Assembly (NCBI RefSeq): GCF_014170305.1
Contig: NZ_LZZT01000041.1
Span: 1-64,000 of the forward strand
Length of the DNA: 64,000 bases
DNA from: Achromobacter sp. UMC71
GTDB lineage: Bacteria > Pseudomonadota > Gammaproteobacteria > Burkholderiales > Burkholderiaceae_B
Reading direction: 5' to 3'
The position numbers and the translations under genes were made by a program. The notes beneath the pieces were generated by a model that saw only the letters and a program-made list of their open reading frames with translations, did no database searches and was not told the DNA's origin. This document shows positions 1 to 8,430 of this stretch, piece after piece (position 1 is the stretch's first letter; the number at the start of each line of letters is the position of its first letter).

Positions 1-246
1 CCTCGCGCCGCGGGCCCGCGCCACGTGGCGGATTGGGCCGACGACCCGGTGGTGTGGCGCGCAGGCGAAGACGGCACACCGCAATACCAGGTCAGCGCCG
101 GCAATGGCCAGTACGTGCCGTTCTTTCCCGACCTGGCGCCGGGCCGCTACCGCCTGGCCGTCGTGCTGACCGACCCGGGCCTGCAAGCGCCGGTCTACTC
201 GAACGAAATCGAAGTCGACTACCCGTTCCCGAAACGCCCCTCCTGA
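1..246 (+). CDS. C-terminal part of an unidentified protein (cut by left edge)
   Basis: The reading frame is open from the first base and stops at 244-246, so only the last 81 residues are present. The visible part has alternating hydrophobic residues and ends in YSNEIEVDYPFPKRPS, which looks like the last strands of a beta-sandwich or Ig-like domain; I do not recognise the family. It lies 10 bp upstream of the DUF218 gene on the same strand and may share a transcript with it. Function unknown. Confidence 0.55.
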   Translation, partial: PRAAGPRHVADWADDPVVWRAGEDGTPQYQVSAGNGQYVPFFPDLAPGRYRLAVVLTDPGLQAPVYSNEIEVDYPFPKRPS

Positions 247-256
247 TTCCCTGCCG

Positions 257-847
257 ATGCCCCAAGCCTTGAAGGCCTCTTTGCCCAGGCGGTTGCTGCG
301 CGCCGCTGCCGCCGTGGCCGCACTGATTATGGTCTGCGCAGGCGTCCTGACTGCCGCGGGCCTGTATGCCGCGGCCCCCGCCGCCGACGTGGCGGTGGTG
401 CTGGGCAACACCGTCGCTCCCGACGGCAAGCCCTCGCCGCGCTTGGCCGCCCGGCTGGACCGCGCCTACGACTGCTACGCGGCCTCGCAATGCCGCATCC
501 TGTTCGTCAGCGGCGGCGTGGACCCGGCCGGCCACGACGAGGCCGCCGTCATGCGCGACTACCTGCTGGCGCGCGGCGTGCCCGCCGACCGCGTCGTGGC
601 GGACAGCCAGGGCAACGACAGCTGGGCCACCGCCCGCCATGCCAGCGCCTACCTGCGCGAACATGGCTATGCCAGCGCCACGGCCATCACGCAGTATTTC
701 CATGTACCGCGCACGATGCTGGCGCTCAAGCGTCACGGCGTGCGCGATGTCGGCGGCGCGTCGCCCCGCTTCTTCGAAGCCCGCGACCTGTATTCGATTT
801 TCCGCGAGCTGCCGGCCATCGCCTGGTACGCCATCCGCCCGCTATAG
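257..847 (+). CDS. DUF218 (YdcF/SanA/ElyC-type) membrane-anchored protein
   Basis: 196 residues. Residues about 16-38 form one hydrophobic N-terminal segment, so the rest probably faces the periplasm. The body has the DUF218 signature: a VVLGN strand, an SPRLAARLDRA helix, an ILFVSGG strand followed by the E-A-VMRDYL helix, and an acidic DSQGNDSWAT loop that matches the family's conserved D-S-x-N-T region. DUF218 proteins such as SanA and ElyC act in envelope integrity or peptidoglycan precursor metabolism, but no reaction can be assigned here. It ends 32 bp before the amidohydrolase gene. The family call is firm, the role is not. Confidence 0.8.
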   Translation: MPQALKASLPRRLLRAAAAVAALIMVCAGVLTAAGLYAAAPAADVAVVLGNTVAPDGKPSPRLAARLDRAYDCYAASQCRILFVSGGVDPAGHDEAAVMRDYLLARGVPADRVVADSQGNDSWATARHASAYLREHGYASATAITQYFHVPRTMLALKRHGVRDVGGASPRFFEARDLYSIFRELPAIAWYAIRPL

Positions 848-879
848 TTCCGTATCTTCCCTACCCCGCAGACGACCCC

Positions 880-1923
880 GTGCATATCTTCCACAACACT
901 GTCCACGGCAAACACGATGGCCGCCAGGAAATGTTCCGCGGCAAATTGGTGCCCTGTCACGAAACCCCGGCGCGGCTGGAATATGTGCTGGATGCGCTGC
1001 GCCAGCGCGGCATCGGCGCGCTGCAAGCGCCGTCCGCGGCCGACATGGACCTGATCCGGCGCGTGCACAGCTCGCGCTACGTGGACTTCCTGCAACGCGC
1101 CTGGGCCGACTGGATCGCGCTGGATCCGGCCAATGCCGACCTGGATATCCTGCCGTCGGTATGGCCGGTGCGGGGTTTTCGCCACGACATCTCGCCCACC
1201 AATTTCGCCGCGCAGGTCGGCCTGTTTTCCTTCGACAGCGGCAGCCCGCTGACCGCCGGCACCTGGGAGGCCGCCACGGCCGGCGCCGCCTGCGCCATCG
1301 ACGCGGCGCGTGCGGTGTCCGCCGCCGGCGGCCCGCAAGCCGCCATGGCGCTGACGCGGCCACCCGGCCACCATGCCGGCGCGGATTTCTTTGGCGGCTA
1401 TTGTTTCCTGAACAACGCGGCGCTGGCCGCCCAGGCGCTGCGCGAGGCCGGCGCCGAGCGCGTGGCCGTGCTGGATATCGACTACCACCATGGCAACGGC
1501 ACGCAGAGCATTTTCTACGAGCGCGGCGACGTGCTGACGGTGTCGGTGCATGGCGACCCCACCACCGAATACCCCTTCTTCCTGGGCTATGCCGACGAAT
1601 CCGGCCAGGGCGCGGGCGCCGGCTGCAACCTGAACCTGCCGCTGCCCGCCGGCACCGATTTTGCCGCCTGGACGCAAGCGCTGGACCAAGGCATCGCCGC
1701 CGTCCGCCGCTTCAAGGCGGACGCGGTCGTCATCGCGCTGGGCGTGGACACCTACGCAGGCGACCCGATCTCCAAGTTCACGCTGCAAAGCGCCGACTAC
1801 TTCCAGGTCGGCGCGCGCTTGGCACAGCTGGGCCTGCCCACCGTGTTCACGATGGAAGGCGGCTACGCGGTCGCCGAGGTCGGCATCAACGTGGCCAACG
1901 TGCTGGAAGGCTACGCCGGCTGA
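880..1923 (+). CDS. Histone-deacetylase-like acetylpolyamine amidohydrolase
   Basis: 347 residues, the size of bacterial acetylpolyamine amidohydrolases (APAH). The zinc-hydrolase core is intact: RPPGHHAG with the two catalytic histidines near residue 163, DIDYHHGNGTQ with the first metal ligands near 200, GVDTYAGDP with the second metal aspartate near 289, and GGYAV with the catalytic tyrosine near 327. These positions agree with Mycoplana APAH numbering, and the N-terminal stretch before EMFRGKLVP also matches that group. The enzyme should remove acetyl groups from acetylated polyamines or similar small amides. The GTG at 880 was chosen because it begins the family's first strand; no good ribosome site precedes it. 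The 3' end overlaps the converging LysR gene by 13 bp. Confidence 0.85.
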   Translation: MHIFHNTVHGKHDGRQEMFRGKLVPCHETPARLEYVLDALRQRGIGALQAPSAADMDLIRRVHSSRYVDFLQRAWADWIALDPANADLDILPSVWPVRGFRHDISPTNFAAQVGLFSFDSGSPLTAGTWEAATAGAACAIDAARAVSAAGGPQAAMALTRPPGHHAGADFFGGYCFLNNAALAAQALREAGAERVAVLDIDYHHGNGTQSIFYERGDVLTVSVHGDPTTEYPFFLGYADESGQGAGAGCNLNLPLPAGTDFAAWTQALDQGIAAVRRFKADAVVIALGVDTYAGDPISKFTLQSADYFQVGARLAQLGLPTVFTMEGGYAVAEVGINVANVLEGYAG

Positions 1924-2810
1924 GCCGCCGCGCGCATCCGTTGCCACAGGGCGTCGACGGCGGGGCGCGCGTCGCTGCGGTCCTTGAACGCCAGGATCGC
2001 TACTTCGATGTCCCAGGCGCGGTTGGCCAGCGGCTGCAAGTCGGCCGCCGGCAACCGTTGCAACGCACTGTCGGCCAGCCAGGCCACGCCCAGGCCCTGC
2101 ACCGCCATGTCGCCAAGCACATCGGACATCTCGGCCTCGAACAGCCGCACGCCATGCAGCGGCTCCGGCCCGCTTTCGATCGCGGCGTCGATCAGCCGCG
2201 CGAAATAGACGCTGGGCGAATACATCAGCAAGGGTACCGGCCGGGCGGTGGTGCCGGGCAGATCCAGGCCGTCACGCGCGATCAGCGCGCGCGATGCATA
2301 GGGCCGTATCAATTCATGGCCCAAGGTCAGGCTTTCGTAGCGGGCGGCATCCAGCGGCAAAGGCTGGGACAGCTGGTGAAAACAGATCAGCAGGTCGGCC
2401 GTGCCCGAGGTGAAGGCCGATACGGTGTCGTGCACATTGCCGGTCTGCAGGCTGCAACTGAGCTGCAGCCCCGCGCTCCAGCCGCGCCACCACGCCGGCA
2501 GGTGCGTCGTCGCCAGGGCATATGAGGTCGCCAGGCGCAGCTGATTGCGCGCCGGCACGGCGGCGATGCCCGCCCGCGCCTCGACCAGCTGGTTGACCAG
2601 TTCGATCGCCGCGACGCGAAAGCGCTCGCCGGCCTCGGTCAGTTGGGTCGGGAAGGCCGAGCGGTCGATCAGGCGCGCGCCGGCCCAGTTTTCCAGGCTC
2701 TGGATGCGGCGGCTGAACGCAGCCTGCGACAGATTGCGGGCCTCGGCCGCGCGCGTGAAATTGCGCAGCTCCGACAAGGTGATGAAGTCCTGCAGCCACC
2801 GGGTATCCAT
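1911..2810 (-). CDS. LysR-family regulator, probable DgdR-type regulator of dgdA
   Basis: 299 residues: an N-terminal LysR helix-turn-helix (residues about 3-60, with FTRAAEARNLSQAAFSRRI) followed by a substrate-binding domain. The frame runs 38 codons further upstream, but the ATG at 2810 is preceded by AAGGAG at ideal spacing and gives the canonical LysR N-terminus. It is divergent from dgdA across a 143-bp gap holding a T-N11-A dyad (2915-2931) and a second palindrome (2829-2843). In Burkholderia cepacia the LysR repressor DgdR lies next to dgdA, so regulation of dgdA is the simplest reading, though by context rather than sequence identity. The inducer is unknown. Confidence 0.85.
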   Translation of the reverse strand: MDTRWLQDFITLSELRNFTRAAEARNLSQAAFSRRIQSLENWAGARLIDRSAFPTQLTEAGERFRVAAIELVNQLVEARAGIAAVPARNQLRLATSYALATTHLPAWWRGWSAGLQLSCSLQTGNVHDTVSAFTSGTADLLICFHQLSQPLPLDAARYESLTLGHELIRPYASRALIARDGLDLPGTTARPVPLLMYSPSVYFARLIDAAIESGPEPLHGVRLFEAEMSDVLGDMAVQGLGVAWLADSALQRLPAADLQPLANRAWDIEVAILAFKDRSDARPAVDALWQRMRAAAQPA

Positions 2811-2828
2811 ACCGCTCCTTGCGCGATT

Positions 2829-2843
2829 CGCATGGCCCATGCG
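2829..2843. promoter_or_regulatory. Palindrome in the lysR-dgdA intergenic region
   Basis: CGCATGG-C-CCATGCG, a perfect 7-1-7 inverted repeat 19 bp upstream of the LysR start codon. It is a candidate autoregulatory operator or part of the divergent promoter. No protein can be assigned from sequence alone. Confidence 0.45.
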
Positions 2844-2914
2844 CGCCATGCATGACGGCACATGCGTACTTCGCATTGGACGCCCGCGCCGCGCCGCCAG
2901 ACACTGCGCCTGTC

Positions 2915-2931
2915 GGTTCCGCATTGGAACC
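2915..2931. promoter_or_regulatory. LysR box (T-N11-A dyad) before dgdA
   Basis: GGTTCC-GCATT-GGAACC is a perfect 6-5-6 dyad whose inner T (2917) and A (2929) give the LysR T-N11-A geometry. It ends 22 bp before the dgdA start codon, a position that would suit repression, as reported for DgdR-type control. Confidence 0.6.
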
Positions 2932-2953
2932 CGCCTACCGCCGGAGTGTAAAC

Positions 2954-4282
2954 ATGGATCAAACCCTGCGTGCCGCCGCCCGCGAATACCTCATCCGCTA
3001 CGGCGGCGACACCTTTCCCAATCTGTTCAAGTCGGCCAAGGGCACGATCGTGCGCGATGACACGGGCCGCGAAATCCTGGACTTCACCTCGGGCCAGATG
3101 TGCGCCACCATCGGCCACAATCACCCCGCCATCGTCGAGGCGGTGCACCGCGCGGGCGAAACCGCCTTCCACTTCTTCAGCGGCATGATTCCGGAAGCGG
3201 TCGCGCAACTGGCCGCGACCGTGGCGCGCGACTGGATGCCGGCCGGCATGACCAAGTCGATCTTCGTGAACACGGGATCGGAAAGCAACGAGATCGCGCT
3301 GCGCATGGCCAAGATGCACAAGAGCGGCTTCGAGATCCTGGCCATCGGCGGCTCGTGGCACGGCGTCACCAGCGGCGCCGGCTCGGTGTCGTACGCCAGC
3401 GACCGCAAGGGCTATGGCGTGCCCCCGGCCGGCGTGTTCGTCATGCCCGAGCCCAATGCTTACCGTCCCTACATCGCCGGGCTGGACGCCGAGCAGTCGG
3501 CGCTGGCCTGCCTGGAGATCGGCCTGAAAATGTTCGACATGGCCTCGGCCGGCCGCCCCGCGGCCATCATCGTCGAACCGGTAATCAGCGCCGGCGGCGT
3601 GCTGGTGCCGCCCAAGTCGTATATGCAGGCGCTGCGCCGCGCTGCCGACGCGCGCGGCATGCTGCTGATCTTCGACGAAGCGCAGACCGCCTTCGGCCGA
3701 ATCGGCTGCCGCACCGGCGCGGAGCATTTCGGCGTCACGCCCGACATCATCAGCGTGTCCAAGACGCTGGGCGGCGGCCTGCCGCTGGCGGCCACCATCA
3801 CCACCCCCGCCATCGAACAGGACGTGCACGAAAAGGGCTTCACGTTCTACACCAGCCACGTGTCCGATCCGCTGCCCGCCACGGTCGGCCTGGCCGTGCT
3901 GGAAACCCTGCAGCGAGAACGCCTGATCGAGCGCGCGCGCCAGCAGGGCGACTATCTGCGCCGCGGCCTGCAGGAACTGCAGCAACGCCACGAAGCCATC
4001 GGCGACGTACGCGGCCTGGGCCTGCTGCTGGGCGTGGAACTGGTGCGCGATCGCGGCACCCGCGAGCCCTACCACGAGCTGGGCGCGCTGACCACGCAGC
4101 GCTGCTTTGAACTGGGCCTGTCGATGAACATCCGCCGCCGGCCCGAACGCGGCTCGGTCTGGCGCATCGCGCCGCCCCTGACCGTGAGCAATGACGAGAT
4201 CGACCGCGCCATCGCCATCCTGGACCAGGCGCTGACCGAAAGCCTGGACGCGATCGCCAAACCCCGCGCGCTGACTGCCTGA
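2954..4282 (+). CDS. dgdA: 2,2-dialkylglycine decarboxylase (class III aminotransferase fold)
   Basis: 442 residues. A PLP enzyme that decarboxylates 2,2-dialkylglycines such as 2-aminoisobutyrate and transfers the amino group to pyruvate. The family is shown by GQMCATIGHNHPAI near the N-terminus, NTGSESNEIA for the phosphate loop, the GSWHGVT segment whose tryptophan is diagnostic of DgdA rather than ordinary omega-aminotransferases, IFDEAQTAFGR with the PLP-binding aspartate, and SVSKTLGGGLPL with the Schiff-base lysine near residue 275. GGAG lies 7 bp before the ATG. The LysR gene is divergent, and a periplasmic amino-acid receptor follows 45 bp downstream, probably co-transcribed. The exact substrate range is inferred from the family. 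Confidence 0.88.
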   Translation: MDQTLRAAAREYLIRYGGDTFPNLFKSAKGTIVRDDTGREILDFTSGQMCATIGHNHPAIVEAVHRAGETAFHFFSGMIPEAVAQLAATVARDWMPAGMTKSIFVNTGSESNEIALRMAKMHKSGFEILAIGGSWHGVTSGAGSVSYASDRKGYGVPPAGVFVMPEPNAYRPYIAGLDAEQSALACLEIGLKMFDMASAGRPAAIIVEPVISAGGVLVPPKSYMQALRRAADARGMLLIFDEAQTAFGRIGCRTGAEHFGVTPDIISVSKTLGGGLPLAATITTPAIEQDVHEKGFTFYTSHVSDPLPATVGLAVLETLQRERLIERARQQGDYLRRGLQELQQRHEAIGDVRGLGLLLGVELVRDRGTREPYHELGALTTQRCFELGLSMNIRRRPERGSVWRIAPPLTVSNDEIDRAIAILDQALTESLDAIAKPRALTA

Positions 4283-4327
4283 GCGGTATCCCCCTTGGCG
4301 CCGGGCCGGGCCCGGCCGGAGAATGCA

Positions 4328-5356
4328 ATGCTGATATTCCAAACGGCGTTCCGACCCATCGCCGGCGCCCTGGCGCTGGCCGCCATCACCGGCCTGGCCC
4401 ACGCCGGCCCCACCCTGGATACCGTCAAGAAGCGCGGCTACGTGCAATGCGGCGTCTCCACCGGTATCCAGGGATTTTCGGCGCCCGACAGCAAGGGAAA
4501 CTGGCAGGGCCTGGACGTGGACCTGTGCCGCGCTATTGCCGCTGCCGTCTTCAACGACGCCAGCAAATTCCGGTTGACGCCGCTGACCACCCAGGCCCGC
4601 TTCACGGCGCTGCAATCGGGCGAGGTGGACGTGCTGACCCGCAACGTCACCCCGACCATGGCCCGCGACACCACCCTGGGCCTGCTCAGCGTCGCCGTGA
4701 ACTACTACGACAGCCAGGGCGTGATGGTCTCGTCCAAGCTGGGCGTCAAGAAGTTGAAGGAGCTGGACGGCGCCACCATCTGCGTGCAACCCGGCACCGT
4801 CACCGAGCTGGACCTGGCCGACTGGTTCCGCGCCAACGGCCTGCGCTTCAAGCCCGTGGTGATCGACAAGTACGACGAGATCGTGCGCGCCTTTTCGTCG
4901 GGACGCTGCGACGCCTTCACGTCCGACAAATCACAGCTGGCCGCCTCGCGCACCACGCTGGAGCATCCGGACAGCTACGTGATCCTGGACGAGAACATCG
5001 CCAAGAGCCCGCTGGGCCCCATGGTCCGCCAAGGCGACGAGAGCTGGCTCAACGTGGTCCGCTGGACCTTCTACGCCATGCTGGAAGCCGAGGAATTCGG
5101 CCTGACCTCGGCCAATGTCGACAGCCAGCTGAACAGCGGCAACCCCAACGTGCAGCGCATCCTGGGCGTCACGCCCGGCATGGGCCGCAACCTGGGCGTG
5201 GACGACAAATGGGCGTATTCGGTGATCAAGCAGGTAGGCAACTATGGCGAAAGCTATGAGCGCAGCCTGGGCATGGCCAGCGCCATGAAATTGCCGCGCG
5301 CGCTCAATGCGCAGTGGCGCGACGGCGGGCTGATGTACGGCTGGCCCGTGCGCTGA
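4328..5356 (+). CDS. Periplasmic amino-acid-binding protein (AapJ/BztA type)
   Basis: 342 residues with a Sec signal peptide ending near AHA-GPTLD (about residue 21). The mature protein opens with the AapJ-type LDTVKKRGYVQCGVSTGIQGFS and G-LDVDLCRAIAAA motifs and carries the ARFTALQSGEVDVLTRN segment of family 3 solute-binding proteins. AapJ and BztA receptors deliver general L-amino acids to an ABC permease, but no permease or ATPase gene is next to this one. GGAG precedes the ATG at good spacing. Being directly behind dgdA suggests, without proving, that it captures a substrate related to dialkylglycines or their transamination partners. Confidence 0.87.
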   Translation: MLIFQTAFRPIAGALALAAITGLAHAGPTLDTVKKRGYVQCGVSTGIQGFSAPDSKGNWQGLDVDLCRAIAAAVFNDASKFRLTPLTTQARFTALQSGEVDVLTRNVTPTMARDTTLGLLSVAVNYYDSQGVMVSSKLGVKKLKELDGATICVQPGTVTELDLADWFRANGLRFKPVVIDKYDEIVRAFSSGRCDAFTSDKSQLAASRTTLEHPDSYVILDENIAKSPLGPMVRQGDESWLNVVRWTFYAMLEAEEFGLTSANVDSQLNSGNPNVQRILGVTPGMGRNLGVDDKWAYSVIKQVGNYGESYERSLGMASAMKLPRALNAQWRDGGLMYGWPVR

Positions 5357-5380
5357 CGATTACGGGCGGGCGCCGCGCTA

Positions 5381-5776
5381 TCACGTGCCCTTCGGCGCGC
5401 GCCGCCACCACAACGCCTCGAACAGCCACAACAACGGCCAGGCCAGCAACAGCACCGCCAGCATCGTCGGCATCCAGGCAACAGCGGTGCGGCCGCCTTG
5501 CAGCAAAGCCGGACTGTAGAGCAGGAAGGCCGAAACGAATCCCCGTGACCAGATATCGCGAAACCCTGGCCCGCGGCCCAGCGCCGCCGCCAGCATGCAC
5601 ACGATCACGAACAGCACGTCGCCCGCGCCGACATACCAGGCAGGCAACACTCGCGCATCCAGGGGACGATAGAAGGCGATCGCGGCCAGCACCGCGCCCA
5701 GCACCAGGGCGCGCGCCAGCCGCAAAAAGGAAAGCGGCGCCTGGCCGCGCGATGCCGTCATGCCCGGATCAGTCAC
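5381..5776 (-). CDS. Small four-helix inner-membrane protein, unidentified
   Basis: 131 residues with four hydrophobic segments (about 19-36, 46-66, 78-92 and 99-122) and the WWRRAPKGT basic tail, so probably an integral membrane protein. I do not recognise a family. The GTG start at 5776 lies inside the last codons of the MFS gene (8-bp overlap), which implies translational coupling; an in-frame ATG lies five codons later. It is convergent with the amino-acid receptor gene 24 bp away. Confidence 0.6.
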   Translation of the reverse strand: MTDPGMTASRGQAPLSFLRLARALVLGAVLAAIAFYRPLDARVLPAWYVGAGDVLFVIVCMLAAALGRGPGFRDIWSRGFVSAFLLYSPALLQGGRTAVAWMPTMLAVLLLAWPLLWLFEALWWRRAPKGT

Positions 5777-7103
5777 GCGTTTCCAGCGCCCTGTTGATGC
5801 GCAGCGCCAGCAGCGTGCAGGCCGTGCCGGACAGCAGGTAGATGCTGACCGCCACCAGCCCGAACCGCGCCGACAGCCCCAGCGCCACCAGCGGCGCGAA
5901 CGCCGCGCCGATCAGCCAGGCCATGTCGGTGGTGAGGGCTGCACCGGTGTAGCGGAAGCGCTTGCTGAAGTTGGCCGTGACGGTCCCGGACGCCTGCCCG
6001 TACGACAGGCCCAGCAACGCGAAGCCGATCAGGATGAAGGCGTCCTGCGCCTTGGGGCTGCCGCCCAGGAGCCACGGCGTGAACAGCGCGAACACGCCGA
6101 TCAGGCCCGCAAGCACGCCCAGTGTGGTGCGCCGGCCGATGCGGTCGGCGATCCAGCCCGAAGCGATGGTGCCCAGGATGCCCACGAACGCGCCGACGAT
6201 CTGCACAATCAGCACATCGGAAATCTGCTGCGTGGCGCTGACCGCGATCCAGGACAGCGGAAACACGGTCACCAGGTGGAACAGCGCGTAGCTGGCCAGC
6301 GCCGCGAATGCCCCCAGGAACAGGTTGTAGCCCTGCTCGCGCACCATTTGCGTGGTGCTGATGGGCTCGAGCTCGCCTTCTTCGAGCAGCTGGGTGTATT
6401 CCTCGGTGAGCACCAGGCGCAGCCGCGCGAATAGCGCCACCACGTTGATGGCGAAGGCCACGAAGAACGGATAACGCCAGCCCCAATCGAGGAAGTCGGC
6501 TTCGGTCAGTGTGACGTGCAGGAACAGGAACAGCGCGCTGGCGATCATGAAGCCGATAGGCGCGCCCAGCTGGCCCAGCATCGCGTACCAGCCGCGGCGG
6601 TTGGGCGGCGCGTTCAGCGCCAGCAGCGACGGCAGGCCGTCCCAGGAACCGCCGAAGGCCAGGCCCTGCAGGCAACGGAACACCGCCAGCAGCACGATGG
6701 CGTGCGCGCCGATGACGTTGTAGCCCGGCAGGAAGGCCATGCCGACCGTGGCGGTGCCGAGCAGGAACAAGGCGATGGTGAGCTTGGTGCCGCGGCCCCA
6801 GCGCCGCTGGATGGCCATGGACAAGGCAGTGCCGATGGGCCGCGCGATGAAGGCAAAGGAAAAGATGACGAACGCCCACAGCGTGCCTTCCAGCTGGGCC
6901 TCGAACGGGAAGAACACCCGCGGGAAAACCAGCACGCAAGCAATGCCGAAGACGAAGAAATCGAAGTACTCGGAGGCGCGGCCGATGACGACCCCCACGG
7001 CGATTTCGCCGGGCGCCACCTTGGCGTGGCTGGCCGCGCCGCCCGTCGCACCCGGCGTCGGCAAGGGGGGAACGTGACCGGGATACTGCGTGGTGGTCGC
7101 CAT
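5769..7103 (-). CDS. MFS transporter of the metabolite:H+ symporter type
   Basis: 444 residues with about twelve membrane helices. The first helix begins GVVIGRASEYFDFFVFG, the position where metabolite:H+ symporters (ShiA/ProP-like) have their E-x-F-D-F motif. The loop between helices 2 and 3 has RPIGTALSMAIQRRWGRGTKL and the second half has ADRIGRRTTLGVLAG, the repeated MFS loop motif. Such carriers import small organic acids or zwitterions with protons; the substrate is not predictable here. It is divergent from cyoA across 218 bp and is followed by the coupled small membrane protein. Confidence 0.85.
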   Translation of the reverse strand: MATTTQYPGHVPPLPTPGATGGAASHAKVAPGEIAVGVVIGRASEYFDFFVFGIACVLVFPRVFFPFEAQLEGTLWAFVIFSFAFIARPIGTALSMAIQRRWGRGTKLTIALFLLGTATVGMAFLPGYNVIGAHAIVLLAVFRCLQGLAFGGSWDGLPSLLALNAPPNRRGWYAMLGQLGAPIGFMIASALFLFLHVTLTEADFLDWGWRYPFFVAFAINVVALFARLRLVLTEEYTQLLEEGELEPISTTQMVREQGYNLFLGAFAALASYALFHLVTVFPLSWIAVSATQQISDVLIVQIVGAFVGILGTIASGWIADRIGRRTTLGVLAGLIGVFALFTPWLLGGSPKAQDAFILIGFALLGLSYGQASGTVTANFSKRFRYTGAALTTDMAWLIGAAFAPLVALGLSARFGLVAVSIYLLSGTACTLLALRINRALETRD

Positions 7104-7321
7104 GTGATTGCTCGCTGAAAGGAAGTTTGAAAGACGCCTTGTCTACGCTTTTGCAATACACCCGGTATGCCCGTCGGCAAAGGCTTTGCGGGCCGCAGCG
7201 CAACAGTGCCCGGCCCCGCCCCGCACGCATCCGGCGCGCATACTTTTGCTCTTTTTACCCTAGATTTTTCGCGGCTTCCAGCGTAGTGTTGCGTTTACCT
7301 CCCACGGTTACGTTTCGAGGT

Positions 7322-8371
7322 ATGGCCATGTTGTCTTTCCCTAGGCTTAGCGGATTGCTCCTGATTGCCGCCCTGCCCTTGCTCGCCGGATGCAATGCAG
7401 TATTGCTGTCGCCATCGGGCGACGTCGCGGTGCAGCAGCGCAACCTGATCATCGTTTCCACCGGCTTGATGCTGCTGATCATCGTGCCGGTGATCTTCCT
7501 GACCTTCCTGTTCGCATGGCGCTACCGCGCCAGCAACCGCGAGGCGCACTACGACCCCGACTGGAACCACTCCACCATGCTGGAGCTGCTGATCTGGGCC
7601 GCGCCGCTCCTGATCATCATCGCGCTGGGCGCCCTGACCTGGGTCAGCACCCACCAGCTCGACCCCTACCGGCCGCTGGCGCGCCTGTCCGAAGGGCGCG
7701 AAGTGCCGCCCGGCACCAAGCCCCTGGTGGTCGAAGTGGTGGCGCTGGACTGGAAGTGGCTGTTCCTCTACCCCGAACAAGGCATCGCCACGGTCAATGA
7801 GATGGCCGCGCCCGTCGACCGCCCAATCCAGTTCAAGATCACCTCGTCCACGGTCATGAATTCGTTCTTCGTGCCCGCGCTGGCCGGCCAGATCTACGCC
7901 ATGCCCGGCATGCAGACCACGCTGCACGCGGTGATCAACCACCCCGGCGACTACGAAGGCCTGTCGGCCAACTACAGCGGCGCGGGCTTTTCGGGCATGC
8001 GCTTTCGCTTCCATGGCGTGGACGCGCAGGGCTTTGATAAGTGGATCGCCGACGCGCGTGCCTCGGGCGCCGCGCTTGACCGCGCCACCTACCTGAAGCT
8101 GGAACAGCCCAGCGAACGCAACCCGGTGCAGCGCTACGCCAGCGTGGCGCCCGGCTTGTTCGAGGCCATCGTCAACCGCTGCGTCGAGCCGAACCGCATG
8201 TGCATGAAGGACGCCATGGCGATCGATGCTGGCGGCGGCCTGGGCATTCCCGGCGCGCGCAACATCGCCAGCCTGGACCCGGCCACGCGCGAACGCCTGG
8301 GCCTGACCGACACGCCGCCGCGCAAGTATGTCGGCGCCATGTGCACGTCGGCCGCCGAATTGACGATGTAA
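7322..8371 (+). CDS. cyoA: Cytochrome bo ubiquinol oxidase subunit II
   Basis: 349 residues. Lipoprotein signal with lipobox LLAGC (Cys24), then two membrane helices (about 44-66 and 87-107) and a periplasmic cupredoxin-like domain. The CuA ligands of cytochrome c oxidases are absent, as expected for a quinol oxidase, and the SFFVPALAGQIYAMPGM and FSGMRFRFHG segments are typical CyoA. GAGG lies just before the ATG at 7322; a second ATG two codons on is possible. It is the first gene of cyoABCD-SURF1. The quinol-oxidising terminal oxidase is proton-pumping and normally favoured at high oxygen. Confidence 0.96.
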   Translation: MAMLSFPRLSGLLLIAALPLLAGCNAVLLSPSGDVAVQQRNLIIVSTGLMLLIIVPVIFLTFLFAWRYRASNREAHYDPDWNHSTMLELLIWAAPLLIIIALGALTWVSTHQLDPYRPLARLSEGREVPPGTKPLVVEVVALDWKWLFLYPEQGIATVNEMAAPVDRPIQFKITSSTVMNSFFVPALAGQIYAMPGMQTTLHAVINHPGDYEGLSANYSGAGFSGMRFRFHGVDAQGFDKWIADARASGAALDRATYLKLEQPSERNPVQRYASVAPGLFEAIVNRCVEPNRMCMKDAMAIDAGGGLGIPGARNIASLDPATRERLGLTDTPPRKYVGAMCTSAAELTM

Positions 8372-8430
8372 GGCCGGCCCGGCGCACCGGTCCGGCCGCA
8401 TGAAATCAAGGTCTTCACCCTGGAACCGAG

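Noticed and set aside
366-2525. A 719-codon open frame on the plus strand
   Set aside because: It crosses the DUF218, amidohydrolase and LysR genes in a wrong frame; the product is Arg/Pro/Ala-rich low complexity, typical of a high-GC shadow frame.
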